Of a DNA stretch of 64,000 nt, positions 1 to 10,054 are shown in pieces. Made by a program: the position numbers and the translations under genes. Origin of the DNA: Rhodopirellula baltica SH 1 (lineage in GTDB: Bacteria > Planctomycetota > Planctomycetia > Pirellulales > Pirellulaceae); assembly GCF_000196115.1 (NCBI RefSeq), contig NC_005027.1:1364001-1428000 (forward strand), written 5' to 3'. How positions within the stretch are numbered: the stretch's first letter is position 1; the number at the start of each line of letters is the position of its first letter. Under the pieces are notes generated by a model that made no database searches, had not been told where the DNA came from, and saw only the letters and a program-made list of their open reading frames with translations.

Positions 1-402
1 CAAGTCGATTGCAAGCACGACGCGGCCAAGTCGCGATAACTCAGTGGCGGCTCGGCCCGTTCCGCATCCCAAATCGAGCACCCAATTGTCTCGATCAGAA
101 AAAACTTTTTGGTCGGCCCGACCAACCTCCCCCTCGGTAGATTCCGCTGTCTGCCGGCCGGAATCGATAGATTCAAACACCTGACGCAAGAACGTCTGGT
201 CCAACGCACAGAGCGGCGTTTCCGCCACAAAAGCATCGTAGTGGTTGGCGATGGACCCTTGTTGGACGTATCGCCATGTTCCTGGTGCGACACCTGCTGG
301 GCGTCGCCATTGGGATTGTTCGATTCGGGTGGATGATTCCCGTCGATCGGGATGCGAGGACTCGGCTGGTGAAGCGATTTTTTCGGGCCGAGGATCGGTC
401 AT
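1..402 (-). CDS. Class I SAM-dependent methyltransferase, 3' part outside window
   Basis: The minus strand is open from an ATG at 402 to the left edge, 134 codons, with a stop just upstream at 463-465. Near the visible end it reads VLDLGCGTGRA followed by an acidic strand end (VVLAID), which is the classical motif I SAM-binding loop of Rossmann-fold methyltransferases. The stretch before it (WRYVQQGSIANHYDAFV) resembles the helix that precedes motif I in small-molecule methyltransferases. The first 40 or so residues are polar and probably disordered. The substrate cannot be told because the C-terminal half is missing. It is transcribed divergently from gap, with about 150 bases between the two starts. 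Confidence 0.75.
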   Translation of the reverse strand, partial: MTDPRPEKIASPAESSHPDRRESSTRIEQSQWRRPAGVAPGTWRYVQQGSIANHYDAFVAETPLCALDQTFLRQVFESIDSGRQTAESTEGEVGRADQKVFSDRDNWVLDLGCGTGRAATELSRLGRVVLAIDL

Positions 403-441
403 CGTGGCTGGTTCGATGTCAGTGGAATGGTTCGGGGGCTG

Positions 442-469
442 TTTCAAAATGGACTCGCGATCTTATAAT
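442..469 (+). promoter_or_regulatory. Candidate promoter for gap
   Basis: A perfect TATAAT lies at 464-469, about 80 bases before the gap start. A poor -35 candidate (TTTCAA, 442-447) sits 16 bases upstream of it. The match to a sigma-70 -10 box and the position before a gene expected to be highly expressed are the only support. The element overlaps the 5' side of the divergent methyltransferase gene's upstream region. Confidence 0.4.
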
Positions 470-493
470 CCGCGCCCGCAGCGGACTGGGTGA

Positions 494-1579
<1,086 letters not shown>

Positions 1580-1643
1580 GAGTGTGAAAGAGCCTCAGGA
1601 CCACAGCTCATCAGAGCAAAAGTTCTGAATTCCAATTCAAGCG

Positions 1644-1674
1644 CGGGGTGTGGTGATTCGGTCATCACACCCCG
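1644..1674 (+). terminator. Rho-independent-type terminator of gap
   Basis: A 13-bp stem (CGGGGTGTGGTGA pairing with TCATCACACCCCG, one G-U pair) closes a 5-base loop, followed by a T-rich stretch (TTTGCGTTTGATCTT). It lies 65 bases after the gap stop codon and before obgE. Confidence 0.8.
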
Positions 1675-1769
1675 TTTGCGTTTGATCTTACTCATGGCCA
1701 TACTCAACCTTTGATTCCGCTCCCCGCCTGTGGCCCTGTGCCACTGTGGTCCTTTCCACTCTGCATCCC

Positions 1770-2993
1770 ATGTTCTTTGATCGCGTTGAAATTGAGTTCC
1801 AAGCCGGCAAGGGCGGCGATGGCTGCATGAGCTTTCGCAAGGAAAAGTACGTTCCCAAGGGCGGTCCCGATGGGGGCGATGGCGGCCGGGGTGCGAGCAT
1901 CGTTTTGGAAGCTCGCCTGGGCGTGAACTCGTTGGCCCAATTCGCGACCCGAAAGTTCTTCCGAGCTGAAAAGGGTGGCTTCGGCATGGGGGCTCTTCGT
2001 CACGGCAGAAAGGGCCGCGAAATGCGTCTGTTTGTTCCTTGCGGGACGAGCATCATCGACGCGAAAGACGGCTTCGTCATCAAAGACCTGACTCAGGTCG
2101 GAGAAGAGTTTGTGATTTGCCGCGGAGGCAAAGGCGGTCACGGGAACGCTCGGTTCAAGACGCCGCAGAACCAGGCACCACGAGAACGCGAATTGGGCCA
2201 GCCCGGTGAAACGCGGCACGTGATCATGGAATTGAAATCGATCGCCGATGTGGGGCTGATCGGAAAACCAAACGCTGGCAAAAGCACTCTGCTTTCGCGG
2301 ATCAGCAGTGCTCGACCCGAAATCGCCGATTATCCGTTCACGACGAAGTATCCCAACCTCGGAATTGTCGACGTCGACATCGAGCGATCGTTCATCCTGG
2401 CTGACATTCCCGGGTTGATCGAAGGGGCCAGTGAAGGCATCGGGCTGGGACACGAGTTCCTGCGTCATGTTGAACGCGCCGGATTGCTGGTTCACCTGAT
2501 CGAGCCAACTCCGGTCGACGGCAGCGATCCGATCCAAAACTATGTCGCGATCCGCGAAGAGTTGCAGCATTACGACGAGTCGCTCGCTGATCGCGATGAA
2601 TTGGTGGTGATGACCAAGTGTGAATTGGACCCGGATGGAGAAGTCCGTGAGCAATTGCAAGCTTATTTTGACGAGCACCCGGCCAACCACGCTCGTGATC
2701 TGCGTTCGATCAGTGCCGCAACGGATGTGGGACTGAAAGAACTGGTTGGCGAAATCATGACTCGAGTCGCCAAGCGTCGCGAGGAAATGATCGAAGCGGG
2801 CATCACTCCAACTTTGATTCGCCAAGACGACGCTCCCGTGACACCCAAAAAAGAACGTCGCCTTCCACCTCACAAGGCTGCCGCAACGGGTGGCTTGTCG
2901 GATGAGGTGCAGGCACAAGATATCCAGGGTGCCGCTACGTTGTCCGACACTGGCAAAGTCGTGCCTGGCGAACGCCGCGATCGTTCGTCTTGA
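1770..2993 (+). CDS. obgE: Obg/CgtA family GTPase
   Basis: Ribosome-associated GTPase involved in 50S assembly and stress control. Starting at the ATG at 1770 gives [10 protein letters not shown], the usual Obg N-terminus; an in-frame GTG 24 bases earlier only adds residues without similarity. The 407-residue protein has the glycine-rich Obg fold (about 1-157), then a GTPase domain with P-loop GKPNAGKS (165-172), a YPFTT switch I region, DIPG (212-215) and an SAA G5 motif. The G4 motif reads MTKCELD instead of the common NKxD. The last 50 residues are a basic, low-complexity tail. coaX begins 16 bases after the stop, which suggests cotranscription. Confidence 0.96.
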
Positions 2994-3009
2994 AGCAGTC
3001 GGCAGGAAC

Positions 3010-3897
3010 ATGGCAGACGAGCAGTCCCCCGCGAATGAGCAACCGCTCCACGATGAATCGCCTTGCGATGTCGTGATGGTGCGAGTCGGCATCGATGTTG
3101 GCAACACCGCGATCAAGGTTGTCACTCAAGCATCGACCGCTGTCGAAGCGGCGCAGCCAGCAAGGACGCGAGGTCCACAGTTGCGATCGATTTCACTGCG
3201 TGATCCAGAGTGGATCACCAAGTGCATCGAGCACTTGCAAACGCTGGCGGAGAAGGTTGCGGCTTGTGAATCGCGAGAATGTGAATCCGTTTGCTATGAC
3301 GTTCGGGTCGCGAGTGTGAATCGTGGTTCGGCGGAACCGTTGGTGTTTGCTCTCGACGAAGCATTCTTCCAGTGCATTCGCGTGCGATTCGTGACGCATG
3401 AAGACGTTTCGATGCCAATCGATGTGAACTTCCCCGAACGAGTCGGGATCGATCGATTGCTCGGAGCGGAAGCTGCATTCCGGCGTCACGCGGCACCGTT
3501 GATTGTGGTCGATGCCGGAACCACGGTGACGGTCGATTTTGTTTCCGCCGAGGGAGTGTTTCGCGGCGGAGCGATCTTGCCTGGTTTGGAAATGCAGACC
3601 GCGGCACTCGCGGCCGGGACGGATGCGTTACCCAAACTCGATTGGGCATCCCACCGGTGTCGAGAGATGCCGGAGGGACCAGGCCGAGACACGGTCGCCG
3701 CGATGCGACTGGGCGTTCTCGCGTCGGTCGCGGGGGCCGTTGAACGACTGCTTCGTATCTACGGCGGTGCGGCAACTTTGGTCGTAACCGGTGGCGATGC
3801 GGGATGTTTGGTCGATGCCTTGCCAGCGGAATGCGACGCGGTGGAAGAACCTCATTTGGTCGCGCAAGCACTGTTGGATTTGATGCTGCACGAATAA
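3010..3897 (+). CDS. coaX: Type III pantothenate kinase
   Basis: Phosphorylates pantothenate in the first step of coenzyme A synthesis; type III enzymes belong to the ASKHA fold. The phosphate loop GIDVGNTAIKV follows about 23 residues after the chosen ATG, the family pair ERVGIDRLLGAEAAF is present, and VVDAGTTVTVDF with GGAILPGLEMQ forms the second nucleotide-binding region. VVTGGDAGCL lies near the end. The ATG at 3010 has AGGAA just before it; the ATG at 3076 would begin MVRVGIDVGNT and match the family N-terminus more tightly, so the true start is one of these two. An upstream in-frame extension overlaps obgE and is unlikely. Confidence 0.93.
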   Translation: MADEQSPANEQPLHDESPCDVVMVRVGIDVGNTAIKVVTQASTAVEAAQPARTRGPQLRSISLRDPEWITKCIEHLQTLAEKVAACESRECESVCYDVRVASVNRGSAEPLVFALDEAFFQCIRVRFVTHEDVSMPIDVNFPERVGIDRLLGAEAAFRRHAAPLIVVDAGTTVTVDFVSAEGVFRGGAILPGLEMQTAALAAGTDALPKLDWASHRCREMPEGPGRDTVAAMRLGVLASVAGAVERLLRIYGGAATLVVTGGDAGCLVDALPAECDAVEEPHLVAQALLDLMLHE

Positions 3898-4448
3898 GTG
3901 ACAGAGCTACTGCCGTTGAGAGCCCCCTAATGAGGGTCTTCGGGCAAGTCCCCTGCTAATCGCATTTCGGGCTCCAATCTTTGATGGACATAGCGGTTCT
4001 CGTTTCGCTAACAGGCGATTGGGTCCTTCGTTTGGGACCACGTGATCGCATTCTATGAGCCGAACCCTGGCGGCTTCCAAGCCAAAGCTTGCCGGTTATT
4101 CAGGCTTCAACGGTTGCACGATCGCCTGGTAGTTCGCGCAAACCTTTTTGAGCAGGAAAGCTTTTCCGGCATGGCCGACGAGGACGAAAGCAATCCTTGT
4201 CGACAGGCGGTCGCAACGAAGTTTTGGCAAGCTGAAATCGCAGCAACAATCGATAGCCAACACGTGCACCGCTGAAGACTGGCACCGATGGATCGCGTCT
4301 CATTGCTTTCCCCTCCCTAGCAATCGATGCGTGAACTGCGATGCGGCGGCCCTCTCGTCCAAGGATCCGGGCGAGACCCAAGGGGCCGCCGCCAGATTGA
4401 TCGCAATCACGTATTGAAAGCACGTCGAACACACTGGCGAACCCAACC
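3898..4448. other. 551-base intergenic region without a convincing gene
   Basis: No reading frame here has recognisable motifs. The only protein-like hint is on the minus strand: an ATG at 4303 preceded by AGGGAGGGG opens a 67-codon frame to 4100, but it is rich in Arg and Pro and I recognise no family, so I do not call it a gene. The other notable structure is a long inverted repeat at 4343-4392. There is no clear terminator after coaX. Confidence 0.4.
4343..4392. repeat. GC-rich inverted repeat upstream of the RNase-H-like gene
   Basis: GCGGCGGCCCT pairs with AGGGGCCGCCGC across about 27 bases that themselves contain CTCG/CGAG, giving a potential long stem of roughly 11 plus 4 bp. There is no adjoining T-run, so a leader structure or a dispersed palindrome is as likely as a terminator. 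Confidence 0.4.
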
Positions 4449-5171
4449 ATGATGGATCCTTTGCAATCCCTCGAAGAATTCGCGTCGATGACGTCCGAAT
4501 TCGGCGACCCCGATTTCAACCCACCACCCGCGAAACCTCGCGCTTCGTTTTTGCTGGTCGTGTCCGCTCACAGCACGTCGCTGACCGATGGTCGATGGCA
4601 ATTTGTGATCGAGACATCGGATGGCAAACCCGTGATGGAAGCGGACGATCAAGAATTTGGCGACTTGAACCGTTTGTCATTGCTGGCGGCGGTACGAGGC
4701 CTCGAAGCAATCGACGGTCCCTCGGGCATCACGCTGCTGAGTCACAACCGATACCTGATTCGATCACTGACTGATTCATTGCCGAGATGGCGCCGCAGCG
4801 ATTTCGTTTGGGATCACTTCGGCCGTCGTGTTGAAGTCCAGCACGCTGATCTGTGGCGACGCGTCGACCACGCTTTGGGAATCCACGAGGTTCAAGCGTG
4901 TTTGGTGACGTCGCGTCTGGTCAGTCGCAAACCCGAACACGTCACGCCCGATGGAGCGATTCCGGCGGCTGAAGTCGACGCTTCGGTTGCCCGCGGATCC
5001 ACCAAGTTGAATGGCGATTGGTCGAGAATCGACCAACCTCACTTAGGGCCGCCGGCTCCGAAATCCAGTCGGGCAGTTCCTACCGCCAACGATCGCCTGC
5101 GTGACTGGTTGCTGAGTACCGCAATTTCGGCCAACGGCATTCAACGATCCAACCCAATCAAAACGTCCTGA
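4449..5171 (+). CDS. RNase H-fold protein lacking the catalytic acidic residues
   Basis: The 240-residue protein follows the layout of ribonuclease HI: an N-terminal beta region (33-55), the helix LNRLSLLAAVRGLEAI (73-88) matching the NNRMELMAAIVALEAL helix, TLLSHNRYLIRSLT (95-108) matching the STDSQYVRQGIT region, and HADLWRRVDHALG (132-144) matching VDLWQRLDAALG. By this hand alignment the catalytic Glu48 is replaced by Ser77 and Asp70 by His99, and the first Asp (FTDGS) appears as SAH near residue 40. Hydrolysis of RNA:DNA hybrids is therefore doubtful. The polar C-terminal tail of about 80 residues is extra. No Shine-Dalgarno sequence is obvious, and ATG 4452 is an alternative start. Confidence 0.75.
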   Translation: MMDPLQSLEEFASMTSEFGDPDFNPPPAKPRASFLLVVSAHSTSLTDGRWQFVIETSDGKPVMEADDQEFGDLNRLSLLAAVRGLEAIDGPSGITLLSHNRYLIRSLTDSLPRWRRSDFVWDHFGRRVEVQHADLWRRVDHALGIHEVQACLVTSRLVSRKPEHVTPDGAIPAAEVDASVARGSTKLNGDWSRIDQPHLGPPAPKSSRAVPTANDRLRDWLLSTAISANGIQRSNPIKTS

Positions 5172-5231
5172 TTTCAGGCGTGTTTTTGCATTTTCGAACT
5201 CATTTTCAATCAATTCACTCGTAGTCCAGCC

Positions 5232-7442
5232 ATGAATTCGCAGCTTTCATTATCGACCATTCAGTCACTCGTGGATGGCAGTGTGGCGAACCCGGGTAGT
5301 TTGTTGGGCCGTCACCCTGTCAACTATCGGGGGCGAGAAGCCACATCCGTTCGCGTGTTGGAACCCAACGCAGAATCCGTGTGGCTGATCGATTCGGCAA
5401 GCGGTTTGCGACGTCCTATGCGACGGTTGCATCCCGGCGGATTCTTCGAAGCGATCTGCGATGAGCCCATCACCAAGCCCTCCACGTCCAGACTGCAAAT
5501 GATCGACAAGACCGGTAAAGAAATTAAGACGACGTCACCTTACACCGTCCCCAGCATTTTTAGTGACCTGGATCGCTATCTGATCGGTGAAGGTCGCCAC
5601 AATCAGTTGTACGAGCGACTCGGCGCGCAGCTCCGCGAAGTCGATGGCGTCAAAGGCGTCAACTTCGCCGTTTGGGCACCCAACGCTCGGTCAGTTCAGG
5701 TCGTCGGCGATTTCAATGGATGGGACGGACGCGGTCATGTCGCCCAGCCCGTCGAGTCGACTGGTATTTGGGAATTGTTCCTGCCCGGAGCAACAGTCGG
5801 TCAGAAATACAAGTTCCGAATCCAGACCCAGCACGGTCATTGGATGGACAAGTGCGACCCGATGGCATTCGCCGCCGAACTGCCACCGCTGACCGCGAAT
5901 ATCATCACGGACATCAACACGTACTCGTGGAATGATTCGGATTGGTTGCAGCAACGGGCCGAGATGGACCCGATGCACACTCCGATGAACGTTTACGAAG
6001 TTCATCTGGGCAGTTGGCAAAAGGGGCCCGGCCGAACCCACGGTTGGTTGGACTACCGAGACTTGGCAAAACGGTTGGTGGATTACTGTCACCGCATGAA
6101 TTTCACGCACGTAGAATTGATGCCAATCAGCGAGCACCCCTTCACTGGTTCATGGGGCTATCAAAGCGTTGGCTACTACGCGCCGACCAGCCGACACGGA
6201 TCGCCGGAAGACTTCATGTTCTTCGTCGATCACATGCACCAAAACGGCATTGGCGTTTTGATCGACTGGGTCCCAGCTCACTTCCCGAAAGACGATCACG
6301 GTCTGCGTCAGTTCGACGGTTCGGCGTTGTACGAGCATGCGGATCCGCGTCAGGGCGAGCACCCGGATTGGGGCACGATGATCTTCAACTTCGGTCGCAA
6401 CGAAGTGAAGAACTTCTTGATCGCCAACGCGTTGTTCTGGTTGGACAAGTACCACATCGATGGTCTGCGAGTCGACGCGGTCGCATCCATGTTGTACTTG
6501 GATTACAGCCGAGAAGACGGTGAGTGGATTCCGAACCGGTATGGCGGACGGGAGAACCTCGAGTCGATCGACTTCCTGCGTGATTTCAACATCGCGGTTC
6601 ATGAGAATCACCCCGGTGTGATCACGGCGGCGGAAGAGTCGACCGCGTGGCCGGGCGTTTCGCGTCCAACGTACGATGGCGGTCTTGGTTTCACTTACAA
6701 GTGGAACATGGGATGGATGAATGACACATTAAGCTACATGCGGAACGAACCGATTCACCGCAAGTTCCATCAGAATGAGCTGACGTTCAGTCTGATCTAT
6801 GCCTTCACCGAAAACTTCACGTTGCCACTATCGCACGATGAAGTGGTTCACGGCAAAGGGTCGTTGATCAGCCAAATGCCAGGAGACATGTGGCAGAAGT
6901 TCGCCAACCTGCGATTGTTGTACAGCTACATGTGGACTCACCCCGGCAAGAAGTTGCTCTTCATGGGCGGTGAAATCGCGCAGTGGACTGAGTGGAATGC
7001 GGACGATGGTCCTCAATGGGAATTGCTAGACTTCGACACGCACCGTGGAGTCCAACAATTGGTTGCCGACTTGAACAAGGTCGTGATTGAAAACCCTGCT
7101 CTGCACTGGCACGATTTCACAGGCGACGGCTTCGAGTGGATTGATGCTCACAACGCGGAAGACAGCGTTTTGGTCTACCTGCGAAAGGGTGCCGAAGGCG
7201 ATCCTCCGATCCTGGTTTGCAACAACTTCACGCCTGTCCCGCGAGACAACTATCGCGTTGGTGTGCCGGCACAAGGTTTCTGGAAAGAGATCTTCAACAG
7301 TGACGGCGAAGCGTATGGCGGATCAAACCTGGGCAACTATCCCGGATGTCAGACGACCGGCATTGAGCACCACGCTCGTCCGGACAGCATCGAAGTGACT
7401 CTGCCGCCACTGGGAACGACGATCCTGCGTTTGGAATCCTAG
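5232..7442 (+). CDS. glgB: 1,4-alpha-glucan branching enzyme (GH13, CBM48)
   Basis: Cytosolic glycogen branching enzyme that cuts alpha-1,4 chains and re-attaches them as alpha-1,6 branches. The 736 residues hold an N-terminal beta domain, a CBM48 module (VNFAVWAPNARSVQVVGDFN, 143-162) and a GH13 barrel. The catalytic nucleophile is Asp415 in GLRVDAVASM, the acid/base Glu468 lies in TAAEES, and the transition-state Asp536 is in LSHDEVVHGK. ELMPISEHPFTGSWGY (295-310) is typical of branching enzymes. No other glycogen gene is adjacent. It is followed by a palindromic repeat element rather than by a gene on the same strand. Confidence 0.97.
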   Translation: MNSQLSLSTIQSLVDGSVANPGSLLGRHPVNYRGREATSVRVLEPNAESVWLIDSASGLRRPMRRLHPGGFFEAICDEPITKPSTSRLQMIDKTGKEIKTTSPYTVPSIFSDLDRYLIGEGRHNQLYERLGAQLREVDGVKGVNFAVWAPNARSVQVVGDFNGWDGRGHVAQPVESTGIWELFLPGATVGQKYKFRIQTQHGHWMDKCDPMAFAAELPPLTANIITDINTYSWNDSDWLQQRAEMDPMHTPMNVYEVHLGSWQKGPGRTHGWLDYRDLAKRLVDYCHRMNFTHVELMPISEHPFTGSWGYQSVGYYAPTSRHGSPEDFMFFVDHMHQNGIGVLIDWVPAHFPKDDHGLRQFDGSALYEHADPRQGEHPDWGTMIFNFGRNEVKNFLIANALFWLDKYHIDGLRVDAVASMLYLDYSREDGEWIPNRYGGRENLESIDFLRDFNIAVHENHPGVITAAEESTAWPGVSRPTYDGGLGFTYKWNMGWMNDTLSYMRNEPIHRKFHQNELTFSLIYAFTENFTLPLSHDEVVHGKGSLISQMPGDMWQKFANLRLLYSYMWTHPGKKLLFMGGEIAQWTEWNADDGPQWELLDFDTHRGVQQLVADLNKVVIENPALHWHDFTGDGFEWIDAHNAEDSVLVYLRKGAEGDPPILVCNNFTPVPRDNYRVGVPAQGFWKEIFNSDGEAYGGSNLGNYPGCQTTGIEHHARPDSIEVTLPPLGTTILRLES

Positions 7443-7557
7443 CAGCCTGTTGATTTAGTCGTATACCGAGTGACAACAATTAGCCGATGGGCGTTAGCCC
7501 CGGTTGGCGTCTGACTAACCGCCGCTAACGCGGTGCGGCTCATTAAATCAACAGCCC
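7441..7557. repeat. Palindromic repeat element with terminal inverted repeats
   Basis: Seventeen bases at 7441-7457 (core CTGTTGATTTA) reappear inverted at 7544-7557 and beyond (core TAAATCAACAG) with two mismatches. Inside, AGCCGATGGGCGTTAGCCCC faces GCTAACGCGGTGCGGCT as a second imperfect inverted repeat around CGTTAGC. The roughly 115-base unit has no coding capacity, so it looks like a small non-autonomous mobile or REP-like element placed just after glgB. One copy was found in this window. Confidence 0.6.
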
Positions 7558-7641
7558 GCTAGGCCCGCGACCGGTTGGCGGAGACCCTTGACGTCGGTCG
7601 GCCACTCTTGGCCGACGTTTGAGATTGGCATGCACCGGGAA

Positions 7642-7661
7642 GACGGGCAAAAGTGCCCGTC
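7642..7661. terminator. Possible terminator hairpin downstream of the convergent pair
   Basis: GACGGGCA pairs with TGCCCGTC over a 4-base loop, 8 bp in total. It lies downstream of the minus-strand gene ending at 7720 and of glgB. No U-tract follows on either strand, so termination is only a guess. Confidence 0.3.
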
Positions 7662-7719
7662 ATGCGTGGAATGGTTGGCGACTTTTTGGGTGGATGAAGA
7701 CTTTGTCGCCGGACTTGGT

Positions 7720-8769
7720 TCAGGACTGTTGAGCCTTAGCGGCTTCCAAGTCTTCGAACGTTCGCAGGTGATAGTCGATGCCGACTTTGTCGAGCACGCG
7801 GCATAGACCGCGAGCGGCGATGCCAAATCCATCGGGACCGCTGAAGCCGCCGAATTGACCGCCACCACGAACGTGAGGTTCGAGGTCCAAGTAAATGCCT
7901 TCGACTCCGCGTCGTGACATTCGATCCGCGAGCGTTGGCAGGAACGTTTTAAGGTCTTCGAAGATGCGTTCGTGGGCGCTGTCGCCTTGGTCGGCCGGCA
8001 CAAAGTGACTGGCGGATTCTTCGTCGACGTGATCAACCCGGCCGTTCAGTGATGGGTCTTTGTAGTCCTTGATGTGCAGCCAACCGAGCGACGGTTTCAT
8101 CGCCTCGTACTGGGCGTAGACCTGATCCGATGTCAGACCCTGCATCACCATGTTGGCTCCATCAAAGATCGTGACGAGAGCTGGGTTGTTGACCTTCTCT
8201 GCGATCGCGGCAAGTAAGTCGCCGGTTTGGCCAACCAAGTTTGCTTCGACTTCCAAGCCAAACGTCAAACCACGTTTGTCGCACGCTTCAGCGATTTGCC
8301 CGAGTTGGTCGGAGACCTGATCGATGTGATCTTCGGGCGACGTGCCTTTGGGGTGATAGAACGAGAAACCGCGAAGCAATTTGCAGTCGAAGGCCTCCGC
8401 CCGATCGCAAGCAGTTTGCACGTCTTCGGCGAGGTATTTTTCAAATGGAATGAACTTGTTCGAAGTCCCATCCTCGACGTCCAGCAGCTTCACCTTGCCA
8501 ATCGGCGAGCCGATGCTGCTGACCGACATTCCATACTCTTTGTGCAGTTCCTGAAGCGTCTCAATTTCGGAAGGTTCCAGCATCATCACGTTTTTGATGC
8601 CATTTCCGACATCGACGAAACGAATCGAGTAGTGCTGAAGTCCGATGGCGGCCAGAGCTGCGAATTGCTCATTGGCTCTTTTTGAGAACGCGGATTCGTC
8701 GGCGAAACCAGACAGAATGACGGAGGACATGGCGCAGGCGGATTTTGTGAGGAAGGACGGGGAATTCAT
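7720..8769 (-). CDS. Sugar phosphate isomerase/epimerase-like TIM barrel protein
   Basis: The 349-residue protein has the xylose isomerase-like (AP endonuclease 2) barrel. Typical strand ends are LSGFADESAF at the start, LLRGFSFYHP, LTFGLEVEANLVG, VTIFDGANMV, LGWLHIKDYKD and GIYLDLEPHV, carrying the Glu, Asp and His residues that normally bind a divalent metal. Members isomerise or epimerise sugars or inositols; the substrate here is unknown. It follows queF on the same strand with a 12-base gap. The ATG at 8730 (MSSVILSGFADES) fits the family N-terminus better than the first ATG, and neither has a clear Shine-Dalgarno sequence. Confidence 0.85.
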   Translation of the reverse strand: MNSPSFLTKSACAMSSVILSGFADESAFSKRANEQFAALAAIGLQHYSIRFVDVGNGIKNVMMLEPSEIETLQELHKEYGMSVSSIGSPIGKVKLLDVEDGTSNKFIPFEKYLAEDVQTACDRAEAFDCKLLRGFSFYHPKGTSPEDHIDQVSDQLGQIAEACDKRGLTFGLEVEANLVGQTGDLLAAIAEKVNNPALVTIFDGANMVMQGLTSDQVYAQYEAMKPSLGWLHIKDYKDPSLNGRVDHVDEESASHFVPADQGDSAHERIFEDLKTFLPTLADRMSRRGVEGIYLDLEPHVRGGGQFGGFSGPDGFGIAARGLCRVLDKVGIDYHLRTFEDLEAAKAQQS

Positions 8770-8781
8770 GCCGTGATCAGA

Positions 8782-9147
8782 TCACGCTTCGTCGGGGTAG
8801 GTCACGATGATGTTGCTGTTCAGGCCGCCGCGTGGCGTCCATTTGCTCTCCACGGTGACTTTGCGAGGCTGGACGACGGCGACAAAGTCGTCCAGAATTC
8901 GGTTGGTGACTTGCTCGTAGAAAATTCCTTCGTTGCGAAATTTCTGCAAGTACATTTTCAAGCTCTTCAGCTCCACGCAAACACGGTCTGGGACGTACGT
9001 GAAAACGATCGTTCCATAGTCGGGTTGTCCCGTTTTCGGGCAAACCGACGTGAATTCCGGGCAATGATGCTCGATCGTGAAATTTCGTGTCGGGGCGGGG
9101 TTTTCAAAAACTTCGAGAGTGTCTCGAAAAGAGGCTGTGTCGCTCAC
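8782..9147 (-). CDS. queF: NADPH-dependent 7-cyano-7-deazaguanine reductase
   Basis: Reduces preQ0 to preQ1 in queuosine tRNA modification. At 121 residues this is the short, unimodular form. [13 protein letters not shown] carries the Cys36 that forms the thioimide and the conserved Asp43. The QueF signature follows as [19 protein letters not shown] and FYEQVTNRI. It is divergent from queE, another gene of the same pathway, with the two starts within about 35 bases if the TTG start of queE is right. The isomerase-like gene follows closely and may share its transcript. Confidence 0.96.
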   Translation of the reverse strand: MSDTASFRDTLEVFENPAPTRNFTIEHHCPEFTSVCPKTGQPDYGTIVFTYVPDRVCVELKSLKMYLQKFRNEGIFYEQVTNRILDDFVAVVQPRKVTVESKWTPRGGLNSNIIVTYPDEA

Positions 9148-9181
9148 GTGGTTTGGTTCACTTCTAGAAACGCGGTGTCGT

Positions 9182-9955
9182 TTGAAATCGGTCGATCATC
9201 CAGTCGATGTTTTACCCGCTGAGCACTCGGCGGAAACCCCCGGGGACGCACGCGCCTCGGAATCGTCGCTGCTGATTTCAGAAACCTTCGTCAGTCGTCA
9301 AGGCGAAGGCGAATTGACCGGCACCGAAAGCGTCTTCATCCGGACCAGTGGCTGCAATCTGCGGTGCTGGTTTTGCGACACGCCTTACGCGTCTTGGAAG
9401 CCCGAAGGAACGCGGCAAACGATCGAGGACTTGTTGCAATTGGTCGCGAAGTCAGGCGTGAAGCACGTGGTGCTGACCGGTGGAGAACCTTTGATTGCCA
9501 AGGGGATCGTCAGCTTGATCGATCAGTTGCGATCGGCGGGGAATCACGTGACGATTGAAACCGCTGGAACCGTCGACCCTGGTGCGAGATGCGATTTGCT
9601 GTCGCTCAGCCCCAAGCTGCGGGCAAGCACTCCAGACGCGAAGGATCACCCGCGCCTGGCAAAAATGCACGCTGAAAGGCGGTTGCCGATCAACACGATG
9701 AAGCAATTGATTCAATCCGCAGAAGCGACCCAGGTCAAATTTGTGGTCGATTCGGCCGATGAATTGCCTGAGATCGATGAGGTCGTGCGGCAATTGGAGA
9801 TCGCAGCGGATGCCGTGTATTTGATGCCGCAAGGGATCTCGGTCGAACAGCTGGACGCCGCACGGCCATGGTTGGAACCGATGGCGATCTCGCGAGGCTA
9901 TCAATATTGCGACCGCATGCAAATTCGTTGGTTCGGCAACCGCCGAGGAACCTGA
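9182..9955 (+). CDS. queE: 7-carboxy-7-deazaguanine synthase (radical SAM)
   Basis: Radical SAM enzyme that turns 6-carboxytetrahydropterin into 7-carboxy-7-deazaguanine, upstream of QueF in queuosine synthesis. The cluster motif is the QueE form CNLRCWFC (CX3CX2C), followed by [24 protein letters not shown] at the N-terminus binds substrate in the family, and [10 protein letters not shown] is the radical SAM GGE motif. The start is uncertain. A GTG at 9077 gives 292 residues but would overlap the start of divergent queF by about 70 bases; the TTG at 9182 gives 257 residues and avoids this. Neither has a good ribosome binding site. Confidence 0.93.
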   Translation: MKSVDHPVDVLPAEHSAETPGDARASESSLLISETFVSRQGEGELTGTESVFIRTSGCNLRCWFCDTPYASWKPEGTRQTIEDLLQLVAKSGVKHVVLTGGEPLIAKGIVSLIDQLRSAGNHVTIETAGTVDPGARCDLLSLSPKLRASTPDAKDHPRLAKMHAERRLPINTMKQLIQSAEATQVKFVVDSADELPEIDEVVRQLEIAADAVYLMPQGISVEQLDAARPWLEPMAISRGYQYCDRMQIRWFGNRRGT

Positions 9956-10054
9956 TCGGCCTGGGCACCAATTCGCAAATTTTTTTGTGCGAGTGAATCG
10001 GTGCGAGAGAAGGCCCTGTTGGCGGGAAAGGGTTCGCGAGAAAGGTCTGTGCGC

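Noticed and set aside
1704..3125. A 473-codon minus-strand frame opposite obgE and the start of coaX
   Set aside because: No recognisable domain, and both plus-strand genes are secure.
3215..3871. A 218-codon Arg/Pro-rich minus-strand frame opposite coaX
   Set aside because: Its composition is typical of an antisense shadow of a biased gene and it has no motif.
4042..4275. A 77-codon plus-strand frame in the gap after coaX
   Set aside because: No ribosome binding site, no motif and no support from neighbours.
9077..9181. N-terminal extension of queE from GTG 9077
   Set aside because: It would overlap the beginning of divergent queF and adds residues with no similarity to QueE; kept only as an alternative start.
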